Assembly: GCA_905214865.1 (NCBI GenBank)
Contig: CAJMNO010000001.1
Span: 1 to 64,000, forward strand
DNA length: 64,000 nt
Reading direction: 5' to 3'
From: an uncultured bacterium
Lineage (GTDB): Bacteria; Actinomycetota; Coriobacteriia; Coriobacteriales; Atopobiaceae
In this document: piece after piece, positions 8,918 to 17,606 of the stretch
How positions within the stretch are numbered: position 1 is the stretch's first letter
Layout of the letters: each line of letters begins with the position of its first letter
Position numbers and translations under genes: made by a program
Notes under the pieces: generated by a model
Told to the model about the DNA's origin: nothing
Databases searched by the model: none
What the model saw: only the letters and a program-made list of their open reading frames with translations

Positions 8918-10189
8918 CTATGCGGAGAGGCGCTGCGCCTGGGTGCCGCTCGTCTCGGCTGCATCCTTGGCAAACGGGCCCTGCTTGCCCGACCAGGTCT
9001 TCACCGGGAGGCTATGGATGTCGATGAACCCCTTTGACGCGGTGCGGTCAAAGGTGTCGCCCTCGCCGTAGGTCGCCAGGCTGTAGTCGTACAGCGAGTA
9101 GGCGCTCTTCACGCCCGTGACCGTGACGCTGCCCTTGTAGAGCTTTGCCCTCACCTCGCCGGTCACAAACTCCTGCGTGTTCTGGATGAACGCGTCGAGG
9201 GCCTGCTTCAGCTGCGAGAACCACAGGCCGTCATACACGGTGGTCGACCACTGCTGGTCAATCGCGTGCTTGTACTTGAGCGTGTCGCCGTCCAGGCACA
9301 TCGTCTCGAGCGAATGGTGCATCTTGATGAGCGAGAGGGAGCCGGGGCACTCGTAGCACTCGTGGCTCTTGATGCCCACCACGCGGTCCTCGATCATGTC
9401 GATGCGACCGATGCCATGCTTGCCGCAGACCTTGTTCATCTGCACGATCAGGGGCAGCAGCGCCATGGGCTTGCCGTTGAGGGAGACGGGCTTGCCGGCC
9501 TCGAACGCAACGACAATCTCCTCCGGTGCGTCGGGGGCGTCCTCCGGGCTCGTGGTCATGGTCCAGATGTCCTCGGGCGGCTCGTTCCATGGGTTCTCCA
9601 GCACGCCGCACTCAATCGCCCGACCCCAAAGGTTGTCATCGATGGAATACGGCTTTGCCGCGGTCGTTGGCACCGGCACGTCATGCTCCGCGGCCCACTC
9701 CATCTCCTCCTCGCGCGTGTGGAGGTCCCACTCGCGCACGGGTGCGAGGATCTTGATGCTGGAATCCAGCGCGTGGATGCAGGTCTCAAAGCGCACCTGG
9801 TCGTTGCCCTTCCCCGTGCAGCCGTGTGCGATGTACGAGGCGCCGGTCTTGTGCGCGATGTCCACGAGGTGCTTCACGATGAGGGGACGCGAGAGGGCCG
9901 AGAGCAGCGGATAGGTGTCCTCGTACATGCCGTTTGCGGCAATCGCCTTGGTCAGGACCTTCTCCGCGTACTCGGAGCGCATGTCGATTGCCTGGGAGTA
10001 CATGGCGCCCATGTCGTACGCCTTCTGCTCGACCCATCCCAGGTCCTGCGACTCCTGCCCAACGTTGCCGCAGATGGCGACCACGTCCAGGCCCTTCTCG
10101 AGCTGCAGCCACTTGACCATGACCGACGTGTCCAAACCGCCCGAGTAAGCCAGGACGACCTTCTCCTTGCCATTTGCCTTTGCCGTCAT
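8918..10189 (-). CDS. argG: Argininosuccinate synthase
   Basis: Condenses citrulline and aspartate with ATP to argininosuccinate. The nucleotide-binding P-loop-like motif AYSGGLDTS is near the N-terminus, and the conserved HGCTGKGNDQVRFE and YECPGS stretches are present; 423 residues, slightly longer than usual. The ATG at 10189 is favoured over an in-frame GTG 9 nt upstream because the AGGGGAG ribosome site is well spaced only for the ATG. Upstream on the same strand lie an Arg-codon-rich leader ORF and a terminator, which would make argGH expression depend on charged tRNA-Arg. Confidence 0.96.
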   Translation of the reverse strand: MTAKANGKEKVVLAYSGGLDTSVMVKWLQLEKGLDVVAICGNVGQESQDLGWVEQKAYDMGAMYSQAIDMRSEYAEKVLTKAIAANGMYEDTYPLLSALSRPLIVKHLVDIAHKTGASYIAHGCTGKGNDQVRFETCIHALDSSIKILAPVREWDLHTREEEMEWAAEHDVPVPTTAAKPYSIDDNLWGRAIECGVLENPWNEPPEDIWTMTTSPEDAPDAPEEIVVAFEAGKPVSLNGKPMALLPLIVQMNKVCGKHGIGRIDMIEDRVVGIKSHECYECPGSLSLIKMHHSLETMCLDGDTLKYKHAIDQQWSTTVYDGLWFSQLKQALDAFIQNTQEFVTGEVRAKLYKGSVTVTGVKSAYSLYDYSLATYGEGDTFDRTASKGFIDIHSLPVKTWSGKQGPFAKDAAETSGTQAQRLSA

Positions 10190-10281
10190 TGCAACCACTC
10201 CCCTTATTATTAATTTTTTGATGTTTGTACTTATAGGTGCAGGGACTCGGTCCCGTTGTTTTCCTTGCCTTGTGGGTTATG

Positions 10282-10314
10282 AAAAAAGCGCACCCGGCGA
10301 TGCCAGGTGCGCTT
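10282..10314 (-). terminator. Intrinsic terminator upstream of argG, candidate attenuator
   Basis: Read on the minus strand, a 9-bp GC-rich stem (AAGCGCACC with GGTGCGCTT) is followed by six T. It sits between the leader ORF stop (10338) and argG in the same direction, where a constitutive terminator would silence argG. Its 5' arm (10303-10311, CGCACCTGG) can instead pair with CCAGTGCG (10364-10371) inside the leader ORF, with a single bulged C. Confidence 0.85.
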
Positions 10315-10337
10315 GCAGTCCAACCTATGGGTGGCGT

Positions 10338-10427
10338 TTAGCCGCGTGGGACTGAAGACGACACGCACTGGCGTCGCTGATCGCGGATTCCACCCCGGCG
10401 TCGCTCATCCCTCTGTGCTGCGGTCAT
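10338..10427 (-). CDS. Arginine-rich leader peptide of argGH
   Basis: A 29-codon ORF with a strong ribosome site (GGAGGGAGGACGAAG before ATG) and a TAA stop 24 nt before the attenuator hairpin. Eight of 29 codons are Arg: codon 6, a run at 9-11 (CGA CGC CGG), 15, a pair at 18-19 (CGA CGC), and 28. The Arg pair at 18-19 immediately precedes CCAGTGCG, which can pair with the 5' arm of the terminator. In known leader-peptide systems (trp, his, leu, ilv) stalling at such codons favours the antiterminator; here the amino acid matches the downstream pathway. Arginine genes are more often controlled by the ArgR repressor, so this is uncommon. A weak -10-like TATATT lies at 10484-10489 and a small hairpin at 10461-10475. 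Confidence 0.75.
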   Translation of the reverse strand: MTAAQRDERRRGGIRDQRRQCVSSSVPRG

Positions 10428-10558
10428 CTTCGTCCTCCCTCCGTTCATTCACTCTGATTCACACCCTCGTGGTGTTGTCGGGTAATATAACAGGCTTCGT
10501 TATACAGTTGAGTGAGAAAATCCTCACGATTCCGTTTGGAAACATTCACGTCCGCGGG

Positions 10559-10813
10559 TCACGCCGTCAGACCCCGATGACCTTTGCCACTTGATTGATG
10601 CGACGTCCCATCACGAGTCGCGACAAACCCCGCCAACGCAACCATTGCCTGGTTGATGGTTCCAACATGTCTCTCACCTGTGGTTTTATCCCGATGACTC
10701 AACGCCTTACCCGCAAGGTAGGCCACTGACCATGCAAGACCAAGCGGCGCTGCGTGTATAGGTCTCTCGTCACCAAGTGCAAACTCAATCCCTTCAAGCC
10801 CATAGTCTCCACG
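10559..10813 (-). pseudogene. Unassigned open stretch, possible gene remnant
   Basis: An 85-codon stop-free stretch on the minus strand with protein-like composition (for example IHAAPLGLAWSVAYLAGK) ends at 10559. It has no ATG, GTG or TTG near its 5' end and is preceded in frame by TGA at 10814-10816. I cannot name a family. It may be the tail of a decayed gene, or chance. The rest of 10430-11020 shows no supported gene on either strand. Confidence 0.2.
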
Positions 10814-11025
10814 TCATCTGGCTATGTGAAGCAACTGTGGACATAGTGGAAGCCCAGGACCACGAGGCGAGCACGCATCTCATGGGTCGTCAGCTTCTGA
10901 AAGCAACGCCCAGACGCTACCCGCGGGCACAGATTGGCTGCACCCTGGATTCCAAACGGCTTCCATCATGGATTCCAAAAGCACCTTTGAAGCACATCAT
11001 GATGAACTAGGAAGCGAACTAGAAC

Positions 11026-11060
11026 CAAGAACAGGTCAGAGGCACATAGCCCCTGACCTG
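11026..11060 (-). terminator. Terminator after tRNA-Lys
   Basis: On the minus strand CAGGTCAG and CTGACCTG form an 8-bp stem (11032-11039 with 11053-11060), followed by TTCTTGGTT. It lies just downstream of the tRNA-Lys 3' end. Confidence 0.65.
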
Positions 11061-11069
11061 CTGTTTTGC

Positions 11070-11145
11070 TGGTGGGTCGTATGGGGGTCGAACCCATGAC
11101 CTTGGGATTAAAAGTCCCCTGCTCTACCAACTGAGCTAACGACCC
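11070..11145 (-). tRNA. tRNA-Lys (anticodon TTT)
   Basis: Cloverleaf on the minus strand: 7-bp acceptor stem (GGGTCGT with ACGACCC), D arm with AGCTCAGTTGGTAGAGC, anticodon loop CTTTTAA giving TTT, T arm with GGTTCGACCCC, discriminator A and an encoded CCA end. 76 nt. Confidence 0.97.
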
Positions 11146-11178
11146 GTTGACTCAAAAGATTCTAACACGCACCCGTGG

Positions 11179-12462
11179 CTACTCGTTCTCCCATGACCAC
11201 TGCCCGTTGGAGAAGACGGGCACCTCCCTGCCGTCCTCGCCCACACCCCAGATGTCCATGTCGTCCGAGCCAATCATGAAGTCAACGTGAGTGCGTGACT
11301 GGTTGACCCCATGGCGGAGAAGCTCCTCCTCGTCCATCTGGAAGCCGCCTGCTATGCACTCGGGGAAGCCCATCCCCAGCGCCAGGTGGCAGCTTGCGTT
11401 CTCGTCGTAAAGCGTGTCATAGAACAGGATGCCGCTCTGACGGATTGGCGTGTTCTTGGAGATGAGCGCGCACTCGCCAAGCCTGGTCGCGTTCTCGTCG
11501 GTCTCGAGGATGTGCCGCAGCACCTCCCTGCCGCGCGCGGCGTCGTACTCCACGACCTTTCCGCCCTCGAACCTGAACCAGAAGTCATCCACGATCTGAC
11601 CCGCATGGACGAGGGGCATCGCCGAGTGGACAACACCATCGACGCGCATGCGATCGGGGGTCGTGAACACCTCCTCCGTCGGGATGTTGGGGAAGAAGCT
11701 GGTTCCGTCAATCGTACGGGCGGCGCCGCCCTCCCATATGTGTCCGGGATTCATCCCCACCGTGAGGTCGGTACCGTTTGAGGACACGTAGTGCAGGCGG
11801 TCAAAGCGACTGTCGTTCAACAGGCGCTTGTTCTTCTGGAAGGTTGCGTTGTGCGTCTCCCACGCCTGCTGCGGATCCTCACCGTCAGAGCGCGCGACCT
11901 GCAGGATCGCGACCCAAAGCCTGTAGAGGGCCTCTTCGGGGCCATATTCCGGGAACACCTTCTGCGCCCAGGCTGCAATGGGCACGCCCGCAATGCACCA
12001 GACGTTCCTGCCAAAGTCCATTCCGTTCCTGAAGGCCTTGCACTCGGTGTTTCGTGCACGCGAGCGGGCAGCGGGCTTGGCAGGGTCAATGCCGTCGAGA
12101 GCCGAGGGGTCCGTGCCCTCCAGGAACAGGAAGCTGGCACCGCCGCTTGCAAGCGAGTTGAGCTGCTCGATCTTCCACGAGGGCGTGTGCTCAAAGTAGG
12201 GCAGGTCCACGTTCTCGTACTCGAGTCGGTTGACCTCATCGTCCGCCCAGATGACGGTGACGTGCCCAGCATCTGCTGCGTAGGCGTGGCGCACGACGCG
12301 ACGGGCAAAGTCCGCACGCTCGACGGGAGCCTGGAGCACCAGCTCCTGTCCCGGTTTGATGGCCGCGCCCTGCCTCACCAGCAGCTCGGCATAGTTCTCG
12401 ATCTCCTGGGATATGCCCCGCATGGCACGGGAGCACTCCTCGGACGTCATGGGGATGCCCAT
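11179..12462 (-). CDS. M29-family (PepS/AmpS-type) metallo-aminopeptidase
   Basis: Cytosolic aminopeptidase of the thermophilic-type M29 family, which removes N-terminal residues from peptides. Likely metal ligands appear in the C-terminal half in the usual order: Glu in TEEVFTTPDR, Glu in RLGECALI, His in ENASCHLALG, and His and Asp in SRTHVDFMIG. At 427 residues it is a little longer than typical members (about 400-415). Met5 (MTSEECSR) is a possible alternative start. It lies between two tRNA genes on the same strand, with a terminator separating it from tRNA-Gly upstream. Confidence 0.9.
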   Translation of the reverse strand: MGIPMTSEECSRAMRGISQEIENYAELLVRQGAAIKPGQELVLQAPVERADFARRVVRHAYAADAGHVTVIWADDEVNRLEYENVDLPYFEHTPSWKIEQLNSLASGGASFLFLEGTDPSALDGIDPAKPAARSRARNTECKAFRNGMDFGRNVWCIAGVPIAAWAQKVFPEYGPEEALYRLWVAILQVARSDGEDPQQAWETHNATFQKNKRLLNDSRFDRLHYVSSNGTDLTVGMNPGHIWEGGAARTIDGTSFFPNIPTEEVFTTPDRMRVDGVVHSAMPLVHAGQIVDDFWFRFEGGKVVEYDAARGREVLRHILETDENATRLGECALISKNTPIRQSGILFYDTLYDENASCHLALGMGFPECIAGGFQMDEEELLRHGVNQSRTHVDFMIGSDDMDIWGVGEDGREVPVFSNGQWSWENE

Positions 12463-12480
12463 CTCTGCCCTCCCTGCAAC

Positions 12481-12512
12481 AAAGAGGGGCCCCGCACATG
12501 GCGGAGCCCCTC
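12481..12512 (-). terminator. Terminator after tRNA-Gly
   Basis: Minus-strand hairpin pairing GAGGGGC-CCGC with GCGG-GCCCCTC around a short loop, followed by TTTGTT. It separates tRNA-Gly from the M29 peptidase gene. Confidence 0.8.
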
Positions 12513-12522
12513 ATCCTCTCTA

Positions 12523-12597
12523 TGGAGCGGGCAACGGGATTCGAACCCGCGGATGATGGCTTGGGAAGCCATTGCCTTACCACTTGGCGATGCCCGC
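12523..12597 (-). tRNA. tRNA-Gly (anticodon TCC)
   Basis: Minus-strand cloverleaf with acceptor stem GCGGGCA/TGCCCGC, D arm GCCAAGTGGTAAGGC, anticodon loop CTTCCCA giving TCC, T arm with GGTTCGAATCC, discriminator T and encoded CCA. Confidence 0.97.
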
Positions 12598-12633
12598 GTG
12601 CTACGTGATTCTAACACAGGGCAACGGCCCGCG

Positions 12634-15600
12634 CTATGACCTCCTTATGAGCTCCGCGACAAGCTCCGTCACGTCTGCCGCCTGCAGGTCGCTCACGTTC
12701 TCGGGCACGTCGTCGGCAGTATGTGAGAGTGCCGGCACACCGTCCTCCGACACGCCCATGATGGTTGCACCCCTCACGGAGGCACGCATCGCCTGCGTCG
12801 CGTCCGTCTCGCCCCAGTTGAGCCTCATGCGCTCGAGCGGGATGTGCAGGTCCTGGGCGGTGGAGAGGAGCAGCCTCACGAGCCTGCGGTCCGCGCGGCG
12901 AGGCTTGCTGACGCCCTCGTTGGTTATGACCGTGAGCTGGCCCGCACCGACGCTGTCCAGGTTGATGAGGAAGGCGCCGCGAATCGACTTGCGGTATCCC
13001 TCCAGGAACTTCTCCATGCCGGCATGGCGGAGAGAGGAGGCTCCTAGCGCCACGAAGTAGATGTCGTGGGCAAGGAGCTCGTCGTCGTCCATACCCGTGA
13101 TGGCCTCGACCAGATCCTGGTTGTCCCGTCGCTGCTGCTCGTCCGTCGTGGGCGCCTCGAGCGGGTCCTCCCCGCCAAGCGTGTAGCCCTCGGTCTCAGC
13201 CTGCGCCTGACCCTCTGACGGATCCGGCTCGCCACCCAGGACGTACCCCTCGGCCTCCGTCTGCTGAGATGGTTCCTGCGATGCGTCGTCGACCAGACGG
13301 AGGTCAAACCTGCGGGTTGCGCCGCCCTTCCAGTGGCCCGGACGGGTGGCATCGGAGTCATCGCCCTCCTGCTCCTCAAAGTTCTTCCAGTTGCCTATGG
13401 CGCGGCGTCCGCTCTTGGCGTCGTAGTCGTCACCCACGCCAAGCCACTCGCCCATGCTCTCCGACTCGTCCTCCGCCTTGGAGCGACCGCCGAAGAACCC
13501 GAACCTGCGCTTCCCCTCCTTGTGGTGGGACTGCTTGGAGCTCCCGCTTCTAGACATGCTCCTCCCCTGAGGCGTGGTGTCAGAGCTCAGGAAGCCGATC
13601 GGCTCCCTCTCGCCACGCGCATAGCTTGCCTTGCGGCGCGGTGCCTCCGTGCCCGAGAGCGGTGTGACGGGAGGAATGGTCGCACGGGGGATGGCTGCCG
13701 TCCCCAGGTTCGTTGAGGTGTCATCGTCTCCACCCAACGGGTCGCTCGTCGCAACGGCGGGATCCGGCAGGTCAAACAGGACGGCGCGACGGGCGACGTT
13801 GGCCTGTGGCGGAACGAAGTCGCTCGTGCCCCAGGTTGGGTCATCCACCGCTGCCGGCTTCTTGCGAGGCTCGGCAGGAACGTCCTGATCGATGGTCGAT
13901 GGGTCAAGTCCCGAATCGTCCTTCGCCACGTCACTCTCGGGAACCTCGTTCTTCTCCACGAAGTTCAGGACCTGTGGATTGCTCTGCTGAATCGGGGTCG
14001 CATCGACCTTGTCCGCCGTCTCAGCCTTTGGCTGGTCGTCCTCCGCGGTCTCGATGACGGCGCCGGCAGGCTCCTCTTGCGCAGGCTCCGTCTCGATCGG
14101 CGGGTATGCCATAGTCCCCTCGAGGCCGCTCTGACTGGCAGTGGTTTCGGGATGGACGTCCTCCAACGCCGGGGGTGCGGGCTCCGGCTCGCTCGGGGCG
14201 GACTCGGCGGGCATCGACTGTTCGTCAGCCGCCTTGTTTGACTCCGGCTCCTCGGCCTCTGGTTCGTCGTCTATGACCTCGTACTCGGCGTCGACCACGT
14301 CGTCAAGCGAGAAGGGCAGGCCATCGGGGTCCGGGTTCGTCTCGACGGCATCCGTCTCGGATGCGTTGACGCTCGCGTCGGGCGTTTGGGACACCGCAAA
14401 TGACGACGTCTCGCCCGGGTCATCCAGACCATAGTCATCAGGGGTGACCTCGGCGGGCTCCTCGCCCAGGGTATAGCCAATCGCCCGCTGGGGGACTGCT
14501 GTCTCGTCCTCGGTCTCCTCGGCTGGCGCCTCCGGGACCGCGGCTTGCTCCTCCGCGACGGGGGCGAGTGCTTCCGCGACCTCCGACGTCTCGTACTCGT
14601 CCTCCGCGGGGAAGAGGGCGCCCATCTTGGTCGTGGCACCGGCGTCCTGCTGCTCGGGTGGTGTCGCAGGCCATTCGTCCGCAACCTCCGCCGTCATGGG
14701 GGTCTCGGACTGGGCGCTTCCGAGGTCGAGGGTACCGGTCTCGCCAGCGGGCACCTGAACCTCCGGTACGTACACGTCGTCTATCGTCTTCGCCTTGATG
14801 GGACGCGAGACCAGCGTGGGCTCGTCACCAGCATCGCTGGGTTCCAACTGGGAGGTGTCTGCGAGGGACGCCGCGCCATCCATCCCCTCCGCTGCCCCAT
14901 CCTCCGCGGACGCGACCTCTGTCACGGCGGAGTCCGGCTGCACCTGGTCGTCGGATGAGACCGGCTCTGGCCGGTCGTCCTGACCGCCTGGCTCATCCGG
15001 CTCGTCGTCAATCGTCTCGTACTCAGCATCTGCGACGTCCCAGAAGGGCGACGGATTGCCATAGAGCCTCTCCGACCCCTCGACGAATGCGGAGACGGGC
15101 ATCCCGTGGGGCGCGCTGGCATCGGAGGCGAAGGGTGTGGCATCGTTGCCGGCCATGGCCTGGCTCCCCCAGGCATCCCAGCCGTCGTCGCCCGAGGAGG
15201 CCTCCTCTGGTTCCGCGCCCTCGGTCTCCTCCGTTACGGAGGAGTCGGTGAGGTCGTCACCCATGACCTCCTGCTCCCAAACCCAAGGCGAGGCGGCCTG
15301 GTCGGTGGCCAGGGAGTCGGCGGAACCGTCCTCCGTCCCATCGGGCGTCGCGACCCGCTCGGGCTCGGAGGAGTCAACGGACGCGGGCTGGTCCGCTACG
15401 GGCCCATCGGTAGCAGCGGGCACGCTCTTTGAGTCAATTGGGGGCGTCGGCTCGACGTCCAGGCGCGGGAGCCTCTCGCTCAGCGGCGGCAGTCCGGTCG
15501 TGTCGCTGACGTGAACCTCGTCCTGCGAGGGAACAGGGGCGTGCGCTTCCATGTCAGAGGCGAGGTTGCCCTGCTCCGATCCCTCCGCCGCACCGGCAAC

Positions 15601-17430
15601 CCGGTCCTGCGCCACGGGCTCACTCGGTGCCGGGGGGACGGGGGAAACGCCTACCTGTTCGGCTGCGGCGTCCGCGGTCTTTTGGGTGTCGGGCGAGGCA
15701 GGCTCCGGAACCGATGCGACAGCCTCGCCGGGGGCCTCCTCCTCACGGGATGCAAACGCACCGTTCCCACGCACGAAGTCAGGGATGTGGAAGGTGTCCT
15801 GCTCCGTTTGCTCGGATGCGGGCACCCCGTCGTCCGGCTCGACGCTCGGCACGTGACTCTTTATATAGGTCTGCCCCTTCTCGATGTGGGGGACGTCATC
15901 GTCGTGGGGACGTGAGACGACCTTGACGCTTGGGGCGTCGGCAGCGTGGGTCGAGACGACCTCACCCGCCGGGGCCGCATGCTCCGCGTCGGAGGGCTGC
16001 CCCTCTCCCCTGCCGGAGGAGAACCTCTGGGCAAGGCGACGGAAGAAAGACCCCGCACCGGAGGGATGCTCCGCGGATGGCTCCCCGTCCTCGATCACCT
16101 CATACTCGGCGATCGGGTCTTCCTCCTCCTGATAGGACTCGGGGTAGTACACCTGGTCGACAGGCTTGGGGCGCACCTGGGTCTCCTGAACCTCGCCTTG
16201 GGACGAGCCCCCGAAGAAGTCGGGAACCGCACCGGGCTTCCTTTGAGGCTCCGGCTCCTCTTCCTCCTCCGGTGCCCCCTGGGGAACGAGGTCCTCGACG
16301 GGGGGAAGGTCCGGAAGCACGACATCCGGGACCGGCGGGCGGTCGTACACGATCTCGCAGTCCTCGGGGAGGATATGGAGGCTCTGGATGAACTCGGTGC
16401 CCCTTCGCACCGCACGGTCGCCGTCTTGCGGCGCGGGAATGACCTGGGGGACGAAGGCATCGGTGATCGAGGGGATGTTGTCCTGCTGCGCCGACGCCGC
16501 TGGCTGCTCGACCACGGGCATGTCGGACGCGGCAGTCACGGCAACAGGATCGGGCGAGGCGGGCACGGGCGGTTCGACGGAGGCAGCCGGCTCCTGTGGC
16601 GCCGCCTGGGGCTCGGGCTCAAAAGGACGACGTTCGGGCTCGGCAGACGGTGCAGGGAACTCCTCCTTGCGGGGGTGGAGCTCAGCCCAGCGCTTGGCCT
16701 GGTCGTCGCCGGGGCGCACCTTGTCCATGACGCCGAGCATCGCGGCGACGGACGACTTGTTGTCGTTGGCACCGACCGTGCAGGGCGAGAACCTCGCGTA
16801 CACGATGGATGCGGCGAGCACCACCTGGGGTATCGCGGCAACGATGCCCACGATCCAGAACAGGTGGCGGATTCCGGCGGGCAGGACCGCGACGAGCTGG
16901 ATGACCGCGCAAAGGAGGTCGGCGATGACGCAGTAGAACGAGGCACCCTTGAGCAGGGACTGGTAGCGGGCAAGACCGGGGGAATAGAGGAAGTCCTCGC
17001 TCGGGCTGTCATAGTGGGCCACGATCACGATGGGGCGGTTGCCCTTCATGACGAGGGGGCCACTCGCGCGATGGACGCCGATCACGTTCTGGCTGTTGGC
17101 ACGGCGTCCGAGGCGCGCAAACGGGTCCCTTCCGGAATACCGTGCGGCGAGCAGGGCAAACGCCACCACGACAAGGACGAGCCCGACCAGCGCCACGCGG
17201 CTGCCGAGAAACCCCGAGAGCAGGGTCCCCAGGACGAGGACGATGTAGAGGACCGCATGGGGAAGCTCCGCCGCAAGGGGCGCCGAGAACTCCTGCATGC
17301 TGGTCTCGAGGCCATGCTCGTCCATGATGGAGCGGATGAGCTGCGCCTCGTCGAGCTCCTCCTGGCTGTTAACCGGAGAGATGTCCACCTTGTCGTCCAG
17401 GTAGTCCAGATAGCTGCGCGTTGAGGACAT
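12634..17430 (-). CDS. Giant M28-peptidase-like membrane protein with acidic insertion
   Basis: 1598 residues. The two ends together form an M28 zinc-aminopeptidase fold: VIVAHYDSPSED (His139, Asp141) and GANDNKSS (Asp223) at the N-end, and INLDSVGAG (Asp1492) and ALSHTADD (His1570) at the C-end. Between them, about residues 250-1440 are a Pro/Glu/Asp/Ala-rich, probably disordered segment. Hydrophobic pairs at about 55-97 and 160-212 predict membrane anchoring. The place where M28 enzymes carry the Glu-Glu pair (catalytic base and zinc ligand) reads GASSLRHAG, so both are Ser (1465-1466) and activity is doubtful. Short repeats occur in the insertion. AAAGGA precedes the ATG. It is divergent from the WYL regulator gene. 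Confidence 0.85.
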   Translation of the reverse strand: MSSTRSYLDYLDDKVDISPVNSQEELDEAQLIRSIMDEHGLETSMQEFSAPLAAELPHAVLYIVLVLGTLLSGFLGSRVALVGLVLVVVAFALLAARYSGRDPFARLGRRANSQNVIGVHRASGPLVMKGNRPIVIVAHYDSPSEDFLYSPGLARYQSLLKGASFYCVIADLLCAVIQLVAVLPAGIRHLFWIVGIVAAIPQVVLAASIVYARFSPCTVGANDNKSSVAAMLGVMDKVRPGDDQAKRWAELHPRKEEFPAPSAEPERRPFEPEPQAAPQEPAASVEPPVPASPDPVAVTAASDMPVVEQPAASAQQDNIPSITDAFVPQVIPAPQDGDRAVRRGTEFIQSLHILPEDCEIVYDRPPVPDVVLPDLPPVEDLVPQGAPEEEEEPEPQRKPGAVPDFFGGSSQGEVQETQVRPKPVDQVYYPESYQEEEDPIAEYEVIEDGEPSAEHPSGAGSFFRRLAQRFSSGRGEGQPSDAEHAAPAGEVVSTHAADAPSVKVVSRPHDDDVPHIEKGQTYIKSHVPSVEPDDGVPASEQTEQDTFHIPDFVRGNGAFASREEEAPGEAVASVPEPASPDTQKTADAAAEQVGVSPVPPAPSEPVAQDRVAGAAEGSEQGNLASDMEAHAPVPSQDEVHVSDTTGLPPLSERLPRLDVEPTPPIDSKSVPAATDGPVADQPASVDSSEPERVATPDGTEDGSADSLATDQAASPWVWEQEVMGDDLTDSSVTEETEGAEPEEASSGDDGWDAWGSQAMAGNDATPFASDASAPHGMPVSAFVEGSERLYGNPSPFWDVADAEYETIDDEPDEPGGQDDRPEPVSSDDQVQPDSAVTEVASAEDGAAEGMDGAASLADTSQLEPSDAGDEPTLVSRPIKAKTIDDVYVPEVQVPAGETGTLDLGSAQSETPMTAEVADEWPATPPEQQDAGATTKMGALFPAEDEYETSEVAEALAPVAEEQAAVPEAPAEETEDETAVPQRAIGYTLGEEPAEVTPDDYGLDDPGETSSFAVSQTPDASVNASETDAVETNPDPDGLPFSLDDVVDAEYEVIDDEPEAEEPESNKAADEQSMPAESAPSEPEPAPPALEDVHPETTASQSGLEGTMAYPPIETEPAQEEPAGAVIETAEDDQPKAETADKVDATPIQQSNPQVLNFVEKNEVPESDVAKDDSGLDPSTIDQDVPAEPRKKPAAVDDPTWGTSDFVPPQANVARRAVLFDLPDPAVATSDPLGGDDDTSTNLGTAAIPRATIPPVTPLSGTEAPRRKASYARGEREPIGFLSSDTTPQGRSMSRSGSSKQSHHKEGKRRFGFFGGRSKAEDESESMGEWLGVGDDYDAKSGRRAIGNWKNFEEQEGDDSDATRPGHWKGGATRRFDLRLVDDASQEPSQQTEAEGYVLGGEPDPSEGQAQAETEGYTLGGEDPLEAPTTDEQQRRDNQDLVEAITGMDDDELLAHDIYFVALGASSLRHAGMEKFLEGYRKSIRGAFLINLDSVGAGQLTVITNEGVSKPRRADRRLVRLLLSTAQDLHIPLERMRLNWGETDATQAMRASVRGATIMGVSEDGVPALSHTADDVPENVSDLQAADVTELVAELIRRS

Positions 17431-17606
17431 ATATGCATCCTTTGCCGAAGGAAGTGAGAATCGTCCATCTTTTCATCGTTCGAGTATACGTCTTATCATG
17501 CGTACGAGGATTACGGTACCCCGCCATCGGTGAGGCACCGCCACGTTTTGCCAGCTACGTGCCACATGCACACATAGGGTGACCAGATACGTCCAAGGGG
17601 TCTGAC

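Noticed and set aside
10381..10405. T-box-like sequence GGGGTGGAATCCGCG on the minus strand upstream of argG
   Set aside because: It has one extra base relative to the T-box core, the UGGN base would not match a tRNA-Arg discriminator, no stem I is seen, and the sequence is inside the Arg-rich leader ORF, which explains the region better.
10777..11010. 77-codon plus-strand frame before tRNA-Lys
   Set aside because: No ribosome site, no domain and unlike local codon use; overlaps the equally doubtful minus-strand remnant.
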